A stretch of DNA of 64,000 nucleotides from Paenarthrobacter aurescens (GTDB lineage Bacteria > Actinomycetota > Actinomycetes > Actinomycetales > Micrococcaceae): NCBI RefSeq assembly GCF_025421775.1, contig NZ_JAOEFX010000005.1, positions 186,001 to 250,000 on the forward strand, written 5' to 3'. Made by a program: the position numbers and the translations under genes. Under the pieces are notes generated by a model. It had not been told where the DNA came from. It worked only from the letters and a program-made list of their open reading frames with translations, and did not search any database. The number at the start of each line of letters is the position of its first letter. Positions within the stretch are counted from its first letter, which is position 1. This document shows positions 35,964 to 48,030 of this stretch, in pieces.

Positions 35964-36521
35964 ATGAATCAGCTGATCATCTCAGCCGCCACTGAAGGCG
36001 AAGCGAAGAGCAACCCGCTCGTTCCCAACGTCTGGGAAATGGGCGTTGTCCTCGTCGGCTTTGCGGTCCTCATGTACATCGTGGTCAAGTTTGTTGTCCC
36101 GATGTTCGAGAAGACCTTCGCAGAGCGCGCCGAAGCAATCGAAGGTGGCATTGCAAAGGCCGAAGCGGCCCAGGCGGAAGCTTCTGCAGCTCTTGAAGAG
36201 TACAAGCAGCAGCTCACCGACGCCCGCGCCGAAGCCAACCGAATCCGTGAAGAAGCACGCGCCGAAGGCGCCCAGATCCTTGCGGACCTCAAGGCCAAGG
36301 CTGCAGCAGAGTCTGCTCGCATCACCGAGCAGGCACACGCTGCCATCGAGTCGGAGCGCCAGGCAGCTGTTGTCTCGCTTCGTTCCGAGGTAGGCACCCT
36401 GGCCACCACGCTGGCCGGCCGCATCGTTGGTGAAGCACTCACCGACGACCAGCGCGCCGCACGCGTTGTGGACCGTTTCCTTGCAGATGTGGAGACCCAG
36501 AGCGCAGGTGCAGCTAAGTAA
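35964..36521 (+). CDS. atpF: F1Fo ATP synthase subunit b
   Basis: A 185-residue stator subunit. A short polar N-terminus is followed by one membrane span (about 22-45, MGVVLVGFAVLMYIVVKFVVP), then a long charged alpha-helical coil with heptad character (AERAEAIEGGIAKAEAAQAEASAALEEYK broken into repeats of E/A/K). It links subunit a to the delta subunit and the F1 head. The stop overlaps the atpH start by one base (TAATG). Confidence 0.94.
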   Translation: MNQLIISAATEGEAKSNPLVPNVWEMGVVLVGFAVLMYIVVKFVVPMFEKTFAERAEAIEGGIAKAEAAQAEASAALEEYKQQLTDARAEANRIREEARAEGAQILADLKAKAAAESARITEQAHAAIESERQAAVVSLRSEVGTLATTLAGRIVGEALTDDQRAARVVDRFLADVETQSAGAAK

Positions 36522-37348
36522 TGGCAGGTATATCGAGCGAATCGCTGACCACAGCACTGGCGCAGTTGGAAGCCAAGCTTCCCTTCGCCTCGCTGCAGTT
36601 GGCTAAGGACCTCTTCGGAATCCTGGGAACGGTGGACAGCTCGGCTGGCTTGCGCCGCGCCCTGACTGACCCGTCCCGTACTGGAGACGAAAAGTCGGCG
36701 CTGGTCAAGCAGCTGGTTGGCGGAAAAGTCTCCGCTGATGCTGCTGAAATTGCGGGCGGACTGGCCAGCTCACGCTGGGCATCGGCACGTGATATCGGCG
36801 ATGCACTCGAGACGCTTGCCGCCACGGTTGTCATTGCCGTAGCTGAAAACAAGTCGGCGGTTTCTGCCTCCGGTATCACGGGGCTGGAAGAGCTGGAAAA
36901 CGATCTGTTTGCCTTCAACCAGATCGTCGCCTCCAGCCACGAAGTACAACGTGCTCTGTCTGAGCCGCAGGGATCCCCTGCGGCAAAGATTGCTCTGGCT
37001 GAGAAGCTTGTTCCTGGCAGCAGCGAGGAAGCAAAGGTTCTCATCAGCCAGGCAGTTACGCAGCCGCGCGGTGTCAAGCCGAGCAAGCTCGTCGATTCTT
37101 TCGCCAAGCTTGCAGCCAAGCGTCAGCAGCGCTGGATTGCAACTGTCAGCGTTACCCGTCCGTTGACGGAAACGCAGGCCAGCCGTCTGCAGGCCGGGCT
37201 GGATGCCCTGTACGGCCGCGAACTGAAGGTCAACCTCAACGTTGACCCCGCACTGATCGGTGGAATCCGTGTCCAGGTTGGTGACGAAGTGCTCGATGCT
37301 TCGGTCATCGCCCGCCTGAGCGAACTCCGCCGTCAGCTCGCTGGCTAG
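36521..37348 (+). CDS. atpH: F1Fo ATP synthase subunit delta
   Basis: A 275-residue delta subunit, longer than the about 180 residues of E. coli delta. An N-terminal extension of about 95 residues precedes the conserved parts, and the family C-terminus is clear (VSVTRPLTETQASRLQAGLDALYGRELKVNLNVDP spans it, ending in GGIRVQVGDEVLDASVIARLSELRRQLAG). Actinobacterial delta subunits are commonly this long. The start shares a base with the atpF stop. Confidence 0.92.
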   Translation: MAGISSESLTTALAQLEAKLPFASLQLAKDLFGILGTVDSSAGLRRALTDPSRTGDEKSALVKQLVGGKVSADAAEIAGGLASSRWASARDIGDALETLAATVVIAVAENKSAVSASGITGLEELENDLFAFNQIVASSHEVQRALSEPQGSPAAKIALAEKLVPGSSEEAKVLISQAVTQPRGVKPSKLVDSFAKLAAKRQQRWIATVSVTRPLTETQASRLQAGLDALYGRELKVNLNVDPALIGGIRVQVGDEVLDASVIARLSELRRQLAG

Positions 37349-37432
37349 CCAGACCAAGCACAACTTAACTGATATAAAACCCGGTCATCGTGAGCAACGA
37401 TGATCACGAAAACAGGAGAGCAGGGACTGCAG

Positions 37433-39070
<1,638 letters not shown>

Positions 39071-39080
39071 TTCCGATCAC

Positions 39081-39118
39081 CTGCCCTGCCGGGGTCCGCA
39101 AGGGCCCCGGCAGGGCAG
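39081..39118 (+). other. Strong intra-operon hairpin between atpA and atpG
   Basis: Arms 39081-39097 and 39102-39118 form a 17-bp stem with one G-T pair, closed by the GNRA-type tetraloop GCAA. No T-run follows and the operon continues, so it is more likely an mRNA stability or processing element than a terminator. Confidence 0.8.
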
Positions 39119-39146
39119 CACATCGGGAACTTAGGAAAGGATAAGT

Positions 39147-40037
39147 ATGGGAGCCCAGATTCGGGTCTACCGTCAGAAGATCAGCTCGACGACGTCGATG
39201 CGCAAGATCTTCAAGGCGATGGAACTGATCGCTACCTCGCGCATCGGTAAGGCCCGCGCCCGCGTAGCAGCTTCACTGCCCTACGCGAACGCGATTACCC
39301 GCGCCGTTTCTGCTGTCGCAACTCAGAGCGAAATCGACCACCCGCTGACCACCGAGCCGGAGCAGATCCGCCGCGCCGCAGTCCTGATCATTACATCGGA
39401 CCGTGGCCTTGCAGGATCGTACTCCGCGAGCGTGCTCAAGCAGGCTGAAGGTCTCACCGAGCTTCTTCACGCAGAAGGCAAGGAAGTCAAGGCGTACCTG
39501 GTTGGCCGCAAGGCGCAGGCGTACTTCGATTTCCGCAACCGGTCATACACCCGCGTATGGACCGGTGGCACGGACGCACCGGAATTCGAAACCGCACAGG
39601 AAGTCGGAGCTGCACTTCTCGAAGACTTCTCCACTGACTTCGAAGAGGGTGGCGTGGATGAGATCCACGTCGTCTACACCCGCTTCAAGTCGATGGTGAC
39701 CCAGGAGCCCACGGTTATCCGTTTGCTCCCGTTGGAGGTCGTCGAAGAGGAAGCAGCCTCGGAATCCGAGCTGTTGCCGTTGTACGAGTTTGAACCGGAA
39801 ACAGAGCAGGTGCTTGACGCACTGCTTCCGCGTTACATCGAGTCCCGCATCTTCGCAGCCATGCTGCAGGCCGCTGCTTCCGAGCTCGCAGCCCGCCAGC
39901 GTGCCATGAAGTCGGCCGGTGACAACGCTACCGATTTGATCAAGAAGTACACGCGCCTTCGCAACACGGCCCGCCAGGCCGAGATTACGCAGGAGCTTTC
40001 CGAAATCGTTGCCGGCGCTGACGCCCTCGCGTCCTAG
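39147..40037 (+). CDS. atpG: F1Fo ATP synthase subunit gamma
   Basis: A 296-residue central-stalk subunit that rotates inside the alpha/beta ring. Family features are the N-terminal helix [20 protein letters not shown] (start), [15 protein letters not shown] in the Rossmann-like domain, and the C-terminal helix with [34 protein letters not shown] lies before ATG 39147. A strong hairpin separates it from atpA within the operon. Confidence 0.96.
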   Translation: MGAQIRVYRQKISSTTSMRKIFKAMELIATSRIGKARARVAASLPYANAITRAVSAVATQSEIDHPLTTEPEQIRRAAVLIITSDRGLAGSYSASVLKQAEGLTELLHAEGKEVKAYLVGRKAQAYFDFRNRSYTRVWTGGTDAPEFETAQEVGAALLEDFSTDFEEGGVDEIHVVYTRFKSMVTQEPTVIRLLPLEVVEEEAASESELLPLYEFEPETEQVLDALLPRYIESRIFAAMLQAAASELAARQRAMKSAGDNATDLIKKYTRLRNTARQAEITQELSEIVAGADALAS

Positions 40038-41573
<1,536 letters not shown>

Positions 41574-41574
41574 T

Positions 41575-41859
41575 ATGGCTGAGCTCGAGGTTGAGATTGT
41601 CGCAGCGGACCACTTCGTGTGGTCCGGCGCGGCCAAGATGGTGAAGGCCCGCACCAGCGATGGTGAAATCGGAATCCTGCCGGGCCACTCGCCCCTTCTG
41701 GCCATCATGGCCGCGGGCGAGCTGGCAATCCAGCCGGTTTCCGGTGACCGTATTGCGGTAGAAGTCGACGGCGGATTCTTCTCCGTGGACAACGATCGCG
41801 TGGTCATTGTTGCTGACAACGCCAAACTGGGCGAAGCGGCTACAGCGGGGATCCGATAG
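41575..41859 (+). CDS. atpC: F1Fo ATP synthase subunit epsilon, short form
   Basis: A 94-residue epsilon subunit. The N-terminal beta-sandwich (about 1-85) is complete: LEVEIVAADHFVWSGAAK, the TSDGEIGILPGHSPLLAIM core and a VEVDGGFFSVDNDRVVIVAD strand pair. The protein ends at about residue 94 (AATAGIR), so the C-terminal two-helix hairpin of E. coli epsilon (139 residues), which inhibits ATP hydrolysis, is missing. The stop TAG is followed by the DUF2550 gene, and I see no frameshifted continuation. ATG 41575 is one base after the atpD stop. Confidence 0.94.
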   Translation: MAELEVEIVAADHFVWSGAAKMVKARTSDGEIGILPGHSPLLAIMAAGELAIQPVSGDRIAVEVDGGFFSVDNDRVVIVADNAKLGEAATAGIR

Positions 41860-41869
41860 CACGACCTTG

Positions 41870-42301
41870 ATGGACGATTCCCTTATTCCGTTCATCGCCC
41901 TGGCAACAGCGTTTACGTTGCTGATCATTTCACTGTGCCTGTTCGGGGTGCGCCGCTTCAACCTGCGGCGTGCCCTGGGCACGGTCGACGCCTCCATTTG
42001 CACGGCTGGAAACAGCTGGCAGATGGGGGTTTGTCGTTATCAGGACAATGAGCTTGAGTGGTTCCGCTTGATGTCCCTCAGTGTGATCCCCAAACACAGG
42101 TTCAAACGCAGCTCCCTCGAACTTCTGGGCCGCCGCCAACCTACCGAGGATGAACTCGTCAGGATACAGCCCGGCGTCGTGGTGGTTGAACTGCAGTACG
42201 AAGGCAAAAAGTTCATGCTGGCCATGAACTTCGACGCCTACGCAGGGTTGTCCTCCTGGCTGGAAGCCGGACCGGTCATCGGCGTCGGTACCTGGCGCTA
42301 G
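41870..42301 (+). CDS. DUF2550 membrane-anchored protein
   Basis: A 143-residue protein. Residues about 5-28 (IPFIALATAFTLLIISLCLFGVRRF) form a membrane anchor or uncleaved signal. The rest is a compact beta-rich domain with WQMGVCRYQDNELEWFRLMSLSVIPKHRF and GVVVVELQYEGKKFMLAMN. The position directly after atpC and the sequence match the DUF2550 family, which also follows atpC in mycobacteria. No function is known. It is probably co-transcribed with the ATP synthase genes, being ten bases from atpC. Confidence 0.85.
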   Translation: MDDSLIPFIALATAFTLLIISLCLFGVRRFNLRRALGTVDASICTAGNSWQMGVCRYQDNELEWFRLMSLSVIPKHRFKRSSLELLGRRQPTEDELVRIQPGVVVVELQYEGKKFMLAMNFDAYAGLSSWLEAGPVIGVGTWR

Positions 42302-42306
42302 GTATT

Positions 42307-43605
42307 ATGGACTTTCTTTCGGACGTCAGCCTTGTTGATGGACCGTTCCTCTGGTTCAGCATTGCTTGCGGTGCTGCCGGTGGGGCCTACCTCCTGTGGC
42401 GGCGACGTCGTTCCTGGCCGTTCGTCGTTCTGGCCGCCCTGCTGATGGCAGTGGGCGTCGTGACACTGGTGCACTGGATCCTGGTGGATCTGATGGCCAC
42501 GTTTTCCGAGAACCTGCCCTTTGAGACCTTGGCCTGGTCGGTGCCGGCAGTCGCTGCCATACTTCTCTGCATTGCCCGGTTCCCTCGAAGTTCCGGGAAG
42601 GACCGCTCGCTGAGTGTCTTCGCGATGCTTGGCGTCATTTTGCTGAGCGCGGTTCAAGTTAACCTTTACTTCGGCCTGAACAACTCTGTAGCCGACTTGC
42701 TCGGTACCGCGGTTGCGCGGATCCAGCCGCTGGAGACGAGCCTCAAACGCAGCCCTGACGCTCAACCCGGTCCCGACTTTTCCACGTGGAAGGCACCGGA
42801 GTCGATGCCGGGGCTGGGAATCCTGCGCAAAGCGGATATTCCGGGTACCGTGTCCGGTTTCGCGGCGCGGGAGGCCTATATCTATCTTCCTCCTGCCTAT
42901 CAAACGGCGGCCCGGCCCAGCCTGCCCGTACTGGTCCTTTTCTCCGGGCAGCCCGGCGGTCCCGCCGACTGGCTGACTGGCGGCCAACTGCGGTCACAAC
43001 TGGACCGTTTTGCTGAGGCGCACCATGGCGTTGCTCCGGTGACGGTGGTAGTTGACCCCAATGGAACGGGCAACGGAAACACCATGTGCATGGACAGCCT
43101 CATTGCCCAAGCGGACACGTACCTGTCGCAAGACGTGCCTGCCTGGATCAAGTCCACGCTGGACGTTTCCACCGATCCCCGGCAGTGGGCAGTGGGGGGA
43201 TTCTCTTTCGGGGGAACGTGTGCCATGCAGATGGGAACGGCTCACCCTGAGATTTTTCCGTCCATCCTGGCATTCTCGGCGGAGCGGGAGCCGGCGCTTG
43301 CCAAGGACCGAAACAAGACCATTCAGGACTCGTTCGACGGCGATGTTGCAGCTTTTGAGTCCAGAACGCCGTTGGTGTTGATGCAGCAGCGCAACTACGC
43401 AGGCAGCGGAGCCTATCTTGCCGCGGGTGAAACGGATCACGAGTTTGTCGACTACATGCATGAGCTCGCGAATGCGGCGCGGAACGCTGGCTTTGAAATC
43501 GAAGAACACTCCATCCAGCATGCAGGGCACTCGTGGGACGCAGTGGTGAGGGGAATGCCGGGGGCGCTCGGTTTTCTCTCCGGGCGGTGGGGGCTGCCGC
43601 AATGA
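42307..43605 (+). CDS. Membrane-anchored alpha/beta-hydrolase esterase
   Basis: A 432-residue protein. Four membrane spans occupy about residues 10-135. They are followed by an extracellular esterase-D/antigen 85-type hydrolase domain (about 185-430) with nucleophile elbow GFSFGG, the oxyanion/aspartate segments VVDPNGTGNGNTMCMDS and NYAGSG, and a late catalytic His in HAGHSW. It overlaps by four bases the next gene, which encodes an MprF-like aminoacyl-lipid synthase. Esterases encoded beside aminoacyl-phosphatidylglycerol synthases can hydrolyse the product and so balance its level (known for the Pseudomonas pair PA0920/PA0919). That role here is an inference. Confidence 0.8.
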   Translation: MDFLSDVSLVDGPFLWFSIACGAAGGAYLLWRRRRSWPFVVLAALLMAVGVVTLVHWILVDLMATFSENLPFETLAWSVPAVAAILLCIARFPRSSGKDRSLSVFAMLGVILLSAVQVNLYFGLNNSVADLLGTAVARIQPLETSLKRSPDAQPGPDFSTWKAPESMPGLGILRKADIPGTVSGFAAREAYIYLPPAYQTAARPSLPVLVLFSGQPGGPADWLTGGQLRSQLDRFAEAHHGVAPVTVVVDPNGTGNGNTMCMDSLIAQADTYLSQDVPAWIKSTLDVSTDPRQWAVGGFSFGGTCAMQMGTAHPEIFPSILAFSAEREPALAKDRNKTIQDSFDGDVAAFESRTPLVLMQQRNYAGSGAYLAAGETDHEFVDYMHELANAARNAGFEIEEHSIQHAGHSWDAVVRGMPGALGFLSGRWGLPQ

Positions 43606-46103
43606 GCCTTGCGGTGAGAGGCGTGGTGAGGCCCGCGATGTTGCAGGCGGGCCGGCATCTGCGGGCCACACCGGTCACACTTTTTGTGCTGGCTTTGTTT
43701 GTTGTGCTGTCACTTGTGTCCGGCAGTTTCCTTTCCGGGCCCCCGGAGCCGTGGCTTGCCTTCGCCGGCGTGTCCTTGGAAGGACTGAAGTCGGGCGAGT
43801 GGTGGTCAATCTGGACCTCGTTGTTCTTCACCACCAACCCGCTGGCTTATGCCACTGCAATCATGATGATCCTGTTCCTTTTGGGTCTCGCGGAGCGGCG
43901 CTTGGGTTCGCTGAAAACCGCGGGTGTGTTCTTGGGCAGCCAGTTTGCCTGCGTCTCTGCTTTTCTTTTGGTCACCCAGGTGGCGCAGCACTCCGATGAC
44001 GGATGGCTGTCGCGGATGGCGGACACACGGTTGATCGGTCCTTACGGGGCAGTGCTGGCAACTGCTTTGGCTGCCAGCGCGTTGCTTCCCACACTGTGGC
44101 AACGACGCTTGCGTACGGTGACGATGTCCATTTCGCTGCTCTTGGTGTTGTACGTGGGGCACGCCGAGACCGTTGTCGGGTTCCTGGGCGCCTTGATCGG
44201 CTTGGCTGCAGGGTGGTGGTTGCAAAGCAGCCAGGGACATCTCCATCTTCATCGGTCCACGGGCAGGGAAGTGCGGAACCTCCTGGCCTTGACGATGGCG
44301 ATCTTCGCTGTGGGACCTATTGTGACGGCGGCAGCGAAGAGCCCGTCCGGCCCCTTGGCTTTGCTGCGGGACGTGATCCTGAATCCCTTGCCCACGCTCG
44401 GCCAGTTGGAAACAAACTGCGGGGGAACCATTGATGTCGCCTGCCTGGAGTTGGGCCGGCAGGGTTACACAGGCCCGTTCGGCTTGGCGCTGGCAGTGGT
44501 GCCCGTGGCCCTGCTCCTCATTTGTGCCGACGGCATGAGACGCGGGCGACGACTTGCCCTGGGTATCGCGATTGGCGTCCAACTGGTGGTGGTGGCGTTG
44601 TCAGCGATTTATCTGGGCCTTTTTGCCGGCATGCCCAGGCCTCAAGGACGTCCCCACGTAACCATGTTGAACTCGGCGGTGGTGCATCTGATACCCCTTG
44701 TTTTGGTCCCGCTGGTTCTGGCAGTGCTCCTCTTTGCTTACCGTGGCCATTTCCGGGTGGTGTCCTCAGATCGCCTCCGGCGCAAGGTGTTCTGGTTGGT
44801 AGGCCTGACGGGGGCAGCACTCAGCCTCGCGTACACGGCCGTGTGGCTGGCTTCCGGCGGCATGGACCGCGACGGCGGCTTGCTCGGGTTGGCTGCCGAA
44901 CTCGCCAGGCAGTACCTTCCGGTTCCACTGCCCGGCGTTTACCGGAAAGTCTTCGCTGAACGCGATGTTATGGAGGTCTTCCTCTTCTCCTATTCCGGAA
45001 CAGTCTTTTGGCTCGTTGCCTTGCTGGGAGTCTGGATATTGCTCATCCGGGGCCACCATGCCGGAGGGCTTGACCACCAAGCCCGCGAAGCAGCCCGGCA
45101 GCTGGTCAAGTCGGGAGGTGACTCGTTGTCCTGGATGGCGCTGTGGGAACCGAACAAGTACTGGTTCAACGCCGACCACACCGGGGGAGTGGCGTACCAA
45201 CAACACGGCAACGTGGCGTTGACGTTGGCTGGACCGATTGGTTCCATCGACCACCACGTGGACACAGCGAAGGGGTTCCTTGAATATTGCTCCCGGCATG
45301 CGTTGATTCCCTGCTTCTACTCCTGCACCGATGAGTTGTGGCCCATGCTGCAGTCACGAGGATTCCGCAGGGTTGCCGTTGCCCAGGAAACCCGGCTGCG
45401 GATCACGGAGCTGGAATTTCGCGGCAAAGAATGGCAGAACGTCAGAACGTCACTCAACCGTGCCGCAAAGCTGGGGATTTCGGCCAAATGGGGCCGGTAC
45501 TCCGAGCTGTCGCACGGTGTGCGCGCCCAAGTCAGTGAAGTCTCCGAAGAGTGGGCGGCCCAGAAGAAGATTCCGGAGATGGGCTTCACCTTGGGTGGCC
45601 TCGACGAGCTGGAAGACGACGACGTCCTGTGCTGTGTCGCAGTGGACGATCTGGGATTCGTCTACGGGGTTACCAGTTGGCTACCGGTCTACGAGGACGG
45701 CAAGGTGGTCAGCTGGACACTGGACTTCATGCGGCGACGCGGAGATGCTTTTCCCGGGGTCATGGAGTTCCTCATAGCCTCGGCCATCATGCACCTCCGT
45801 GGATCCGTGGAGGTCATCTCGCTGTCAGGCTCGCCTTTGGCCCGGGAGAGGGGTGAAATCGAACAGGAAGCGGAAGGCCTGGCTGGAATTCTCGACGTAG
45901 TGGGGCAGGCTTTGGAACCTGTTTATGGATTCAGGTCTCTGGCTTCCTTTAAATCGAGATTCCAACCCGAGTACCGAACCTTGTACATGTATTATCAGGA
46001 CCCGCTGCACCTTCCGGCAATGGGACGTGCGCTCAGCCGCGCCTACCTTCCGGGATTGTCGGTGCGGCATTCCGCGAGGTTGCTCCGGACGTTGGTTGGT
46101 TGA
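43602..46103 (+). CDS. MprF-like aminoacyl-lipid synthase with rhomboid-like N-terminal membrane part
   Basis: An 833-residue protein. The N-terminal part (about 20-210) is a rhomboid-like membrane domain, but the segment IGPYGAVLATALAAS has no GxSG serine, so protease activity is unlikely. Further spans follow to about residue 490. The C-terminal part (about 505-830) is a DUF2156/LPG-synthetase domain as in MprF (SWMALWEPNKYWFNADHTGGVAYQ is its start; ending FKSRFQPEYRTLYMYY), which transfers an amino acid from aminoacyl-tRNA to a membrane lipid head group. The amino acid and lipid cannot be told. ATG 43602 overlaps the esterase stop (ATGA). Confidence 0.85.
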   Translation: MSLAVRGVVRPAMLQAGRHLRATPVTLFVLALFVVLSLVSGSFLSGPPEPWLAFAGVSLEGLKSGEWWSIWTSLFFTTNPLAYATAIMMILFLLGLAERRLGSLKTAGVFLGSQFACVSAFLLVTQVAQHSDDGWLSRMADTRLIGPYGAVLATALAASALLPTLWQRRLRTVTMSISLLLVLYVGHAETVVGFLGALIGLAAGWWLQSSQGHLHLHRSTGREVRNLLALTMAIFAVGPIVTAAAKSPSGPLALLRDVILNPLPTLGQLETNCGGTIDVACLELGRQGYTGPFGLALAVVPVALLLICADGMRRGRRLALGIAIGVQLVVVALSAIYLGLFAGMPRPQGRPHVTMLNSAVVHLIPLVLVPLVLAVLLFAYRGHFRVVSSDRLRRKVFWLVGLTGAALSLAYTAVWLASGGMDRDGGLLGLAAELARQYLPVPLPGVYRKVFAERDVMEVFLFSYSGTVFWLVALLGVWILLIRGHHAGGLDHQAREAARQLVKSGGDSLSWMALWEPNKYWFNADHTGGVAYQQHGNVALTLAGPIGSIDHHVDTAKGFLEYCSRHALIPCFYSCTDELWPMLQSRGFRRVAVAQETRLRITELEFRGKEWQNVRTSLNRAAKLGISAKWGRYSELSHGVRAQVSEVSEEWAAQKKIPEMGFTLGGLDELEDDDVLCCVAVDDLGFVYGVTSWLPVYEDGKVVSWTLDFMRRRGDAFPGVMEFLIASAIMHLRGSVEVISLSGSPLARERGEIEQEAEGLAGILDVVGQALEPVYGFRSLASFKSRFQPEYRTLYMYYQDPLHLPAMGRALSRAYLPGLSVRHSARLLRTLVG

Positions 46104-46190
46104 ATAGTCAACGCCTATTCGGCGTGGCGATTCCAGGTTTCTTCACGGTTAGTAACAGTAGTTGTCGAAATATCGGACAATAGGAACCTT

Positions 46191-46232
46191 AAACACGTAG
46201 ACCCCGGCTGAAAGGCCGGGGTCTACGTGTTT
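46191..46232. terminator. Bidirectional terminator between the MprF-like gene and the cold-shock gene
   Basis: A perfect 18-bp stem (46191-46208 with 46215-46232; AAACACGTAGACCCC core) with a 6-base loop lies between convergent genes. T-tracts from its own arms are present on both strands. Confidence 0.88.
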
Positions 46233-46268
46233 GTTGAATCTGCAATGCGCAGAATTCAACGGGTAAGG

Positions 46269-46472
46269 CTAGACGACAGTAACGCCGGTTGCCTGGGGGC
46301 CCTTGGCGCCCTGACCGATCTCGAACTGAACGCGCTGGTTCTCATCGAGGGTCTTGAAGCCGCCGGTCTGGATCTCGGAGTAGTGAACAAAAACGTCCCC
46401 ATCCGAGTCATCCGGGGTGATGAAGCCGAAGCCCTTTTCAGCGTTGAACCACTTGACGGTTCCCAGTGCCAT
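46269..46472 (-). CDS. Cold-shock protein (CspA family)
   Basis: A 67-residue single OB-fold RNA chaperone. RNP1 (KGFGFITPD) and RNP2 (VFVHYSEI) are intact, and the protein begins [16 protein letters not shown] as usual. AGGAGAAATAC precedes ATG 46472. Upstream lies a roughly 170-200 base leader with a perfect 8-bp hairpin (46590-46597 with 46604-46611). On the minus strand TTGACC (46665-46670) is a plausible -35, with a weak AAGTGT 17 bases further. A long structured leader is typical of cold-regulated csp mRNAs. Confidence 0.96.
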   Translation of the reverse strand: MALGTVKWFNAEKGFGFITPDDSDGDVFVHYSEIQTGGFKTLDENQRVQFEIGQGAKGPQATGVTVV

Positions 46473-46738
46473 GTATTTCTCCTCATTGTGGAACATCAGT
46501 CCGATACACCTCGTACCGGCTTTGTTACTCCGCGAGAAGACCTTGGATTCCGTCCAGGCGGGGCCCGGTTGGTTTCGCAGGAGCTTCACGCTCGCAACTC
46601 GTCTTGCGAGCATGAAAACCACCTACACAAAGACTGCTACAACACTTTCATGTGCCCTGCCGGAGGTCAACGGTCTTTTGGGTAATTCGGGAAAATTTTC
46701 GGTAAAAAGAAGGTAACGCAAGCCCACTTCTATTCACA
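46473..46738 (-). promoter_or_regulatory. Cold-shock gene leader and promoter region
   Basis: No gene is seen here. It holds the GCTCGCAA/TTGCGAGC hairpin at 46590-46611 and a -35-like TTGACC on the minus strand. An AT-rich stretch follows (46680-46710, with GAAAATTTTC) before the end of nagA, unusual in this GC-rich sequence. Confidence 0.45.
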
Positions 46739-47983
46739 CTAGGAGAACCACTGGCCGTTGCGCATGACGCCGGTTAGTTCGAGGTCTTCGTTAGTGACAA
46801 CAACGTCCGCACGCAGCCCACGGCGCAGCCCGCCCAGTTCGTCGGATAGTCCCAGTACAGCTGCGGGTACCGCCGTTGCGGAGCAAATTGCGTCCGGAAG
46901 GGCAACGCCGGCAGCCACGGTTTTGCGGACGACCTCCAGGAGGGTGGCGGTGCCACCCGCAATGGAGCCGGTCGCATCAAGAGTGGCGACGCCATCGCTG
47001 ACGGTTACCGGGGAAGGGCCGAGCATGTAGCTTCCGTCTGACAGGCCGGCAGCGGCCATGGAGTCCGTCACCAGGACAATGTTGGAGGCACCCACCAACT
47101 GGAAGACTGTGGCCACTGTGCTGGGGTCCAAATGGGTTCCGTCGGCGATGAGTTCAACAACGGCTTTTCCTTCCTGCGCCATCCGCAGGCATGCCGCTAC
47201 AGGACCCGGCGCGCGGTGGTGCATGGGCGGCATCCCGTTGAAAAGGTGCGTCACAGTGGGGAGCGAGCTGACGCCGTCGAATCCTGCTGACTCAAGCCCC
47301 TCGCGGGCGGCGGCCAACGACGCCGCCGCGGTGGCGTCGTCGCAATCTGTGTGACCCAGCGAGGGTGTAACTCCGTGTGATGTCATCAGGTCAACCAGTG
47401 CCGCCGCCCCCGGAAGCTCAGGAGCATACGTCATGGTATGGAGCTTGCCCGCCGCAGCGCCCACGAGCTCGTCCATGAGGTCGAGGTCAGGTTCCAGCAG
47501 GTAGTCGGGATTCTGGGCGCCGCAGCGGGCATGCGAAAGGAAGGGACCTTCGAGGTGGATACCGGCCACGAGGCCTTCGTCGGCTAGCTTCACGTAGAGC
47601 TCGATGCCACGAAGGAGATCTTCCCGGGGAGCGGTCACCATGCTGGCGAGGACCGTTGTTGTTCCTGAGCGGTGCAGGAAGTCGATGGCTTGACGCGCAG
47701 AAGCCTCGTCCCCGCTGGGAAAATCGCCCCCGTTGCCGCCGTGGCAATGTATGTCTACAAGGCCGGGGATGAGGTAGCTGCCGCTGGGGACTCCGAGGCG
47801 GACGGCGCTCTGGAAGCCCTCGAATGCCTCAGGATGAAAATCAGTCGCCGGCCCGGCATAGGCGATTCTGTCGCCATCGATGGCCACAAGGCCGTCCTCC
47901 ACCACCTCGCCATCGCTGACAAGCGTTCCTTTGATGATCTGGTGGCTTGGCGCGGAAGGAGGAAAGCGATCTGGGGCAGTCAT
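46739..47983 (-). CDS. nagA: N-acetylglucosamine-6-phosphate deacetylase
   Basis: A 414-residue amidohydrolase that removes the acetyl group from GlcNAc-6-P. Metal and active-site segments are GLVDIHCHGGNGGDF, GIHLEGPFLS, SLGHTDCDDATA, TVTHLFNGMPPMHHR and VLVTDSMAAAG. The glucosamine-6-phosphate deaminase that uses its product is encoded about 10 kb away on the other strand. ATG 47983 is preferred over an upstream in-frame start because TAGAAT ends seven bases before it, indicating a leaderless mRNA. Confidence 0.93.
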   Translation of the reverse strand: MTAPDRFPPSAPSHQIIKGTLVSDGEVVEDGLVAIDGDRIAYAGPATDFHPEAFEGFQSAVRLGVPSGSYLIPGLVDIHCHGGNGGDFPSGDEASARQAIDFLHRSGTTTVLASMVTAPREDLLRGIELYVKLADEGLVAGIHLEGPFLSHARCGAQNPDYLLEPDLDLMDELVGAAAGKLHTMTYAPELPGAAALVDLMTSHGVTPSLGHTDCDDATAAASLAAAREGLESAGFDGVSSLPTVTHLFNGMPPMHHRAPGPVAACLRMAQEGKAVVELIADGTHLDPSTVATVFQLVGASNIVLVTDSMAAAGLSDGSYMLGPSPVTVSDGVATLDATGSIAGGTATLLEVVRKTVAAGVALPDAICSATAVPAAVLGLSDELGGLRRGLRADVVVTNEDLELTGVMRNGQWFS

Positions 47984-47996
47984 GATGTCGATTCTA
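47984..47996 (-). promoter_or_regulatory. Leaderless-type promoter of nagA
   Basis: Minus-strand TAGAAT (47991-47996), then seven bases, then ATG 47983. No ribosome binding site is present. Confidence 0.5.
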
Positions 47997-48030
47997 GTGG
48001 CCTGCGGCACACCATCCCGAAGACAAAGAC

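Noticed and set aside
43602..44230. Rhomboid protease activity for the N-terminal part of the MprF-like protein
   Set aside because: The expected GxSG serine is absent (GPYGAV at the comparable place), so only a rhomboid-like fold is proposed.
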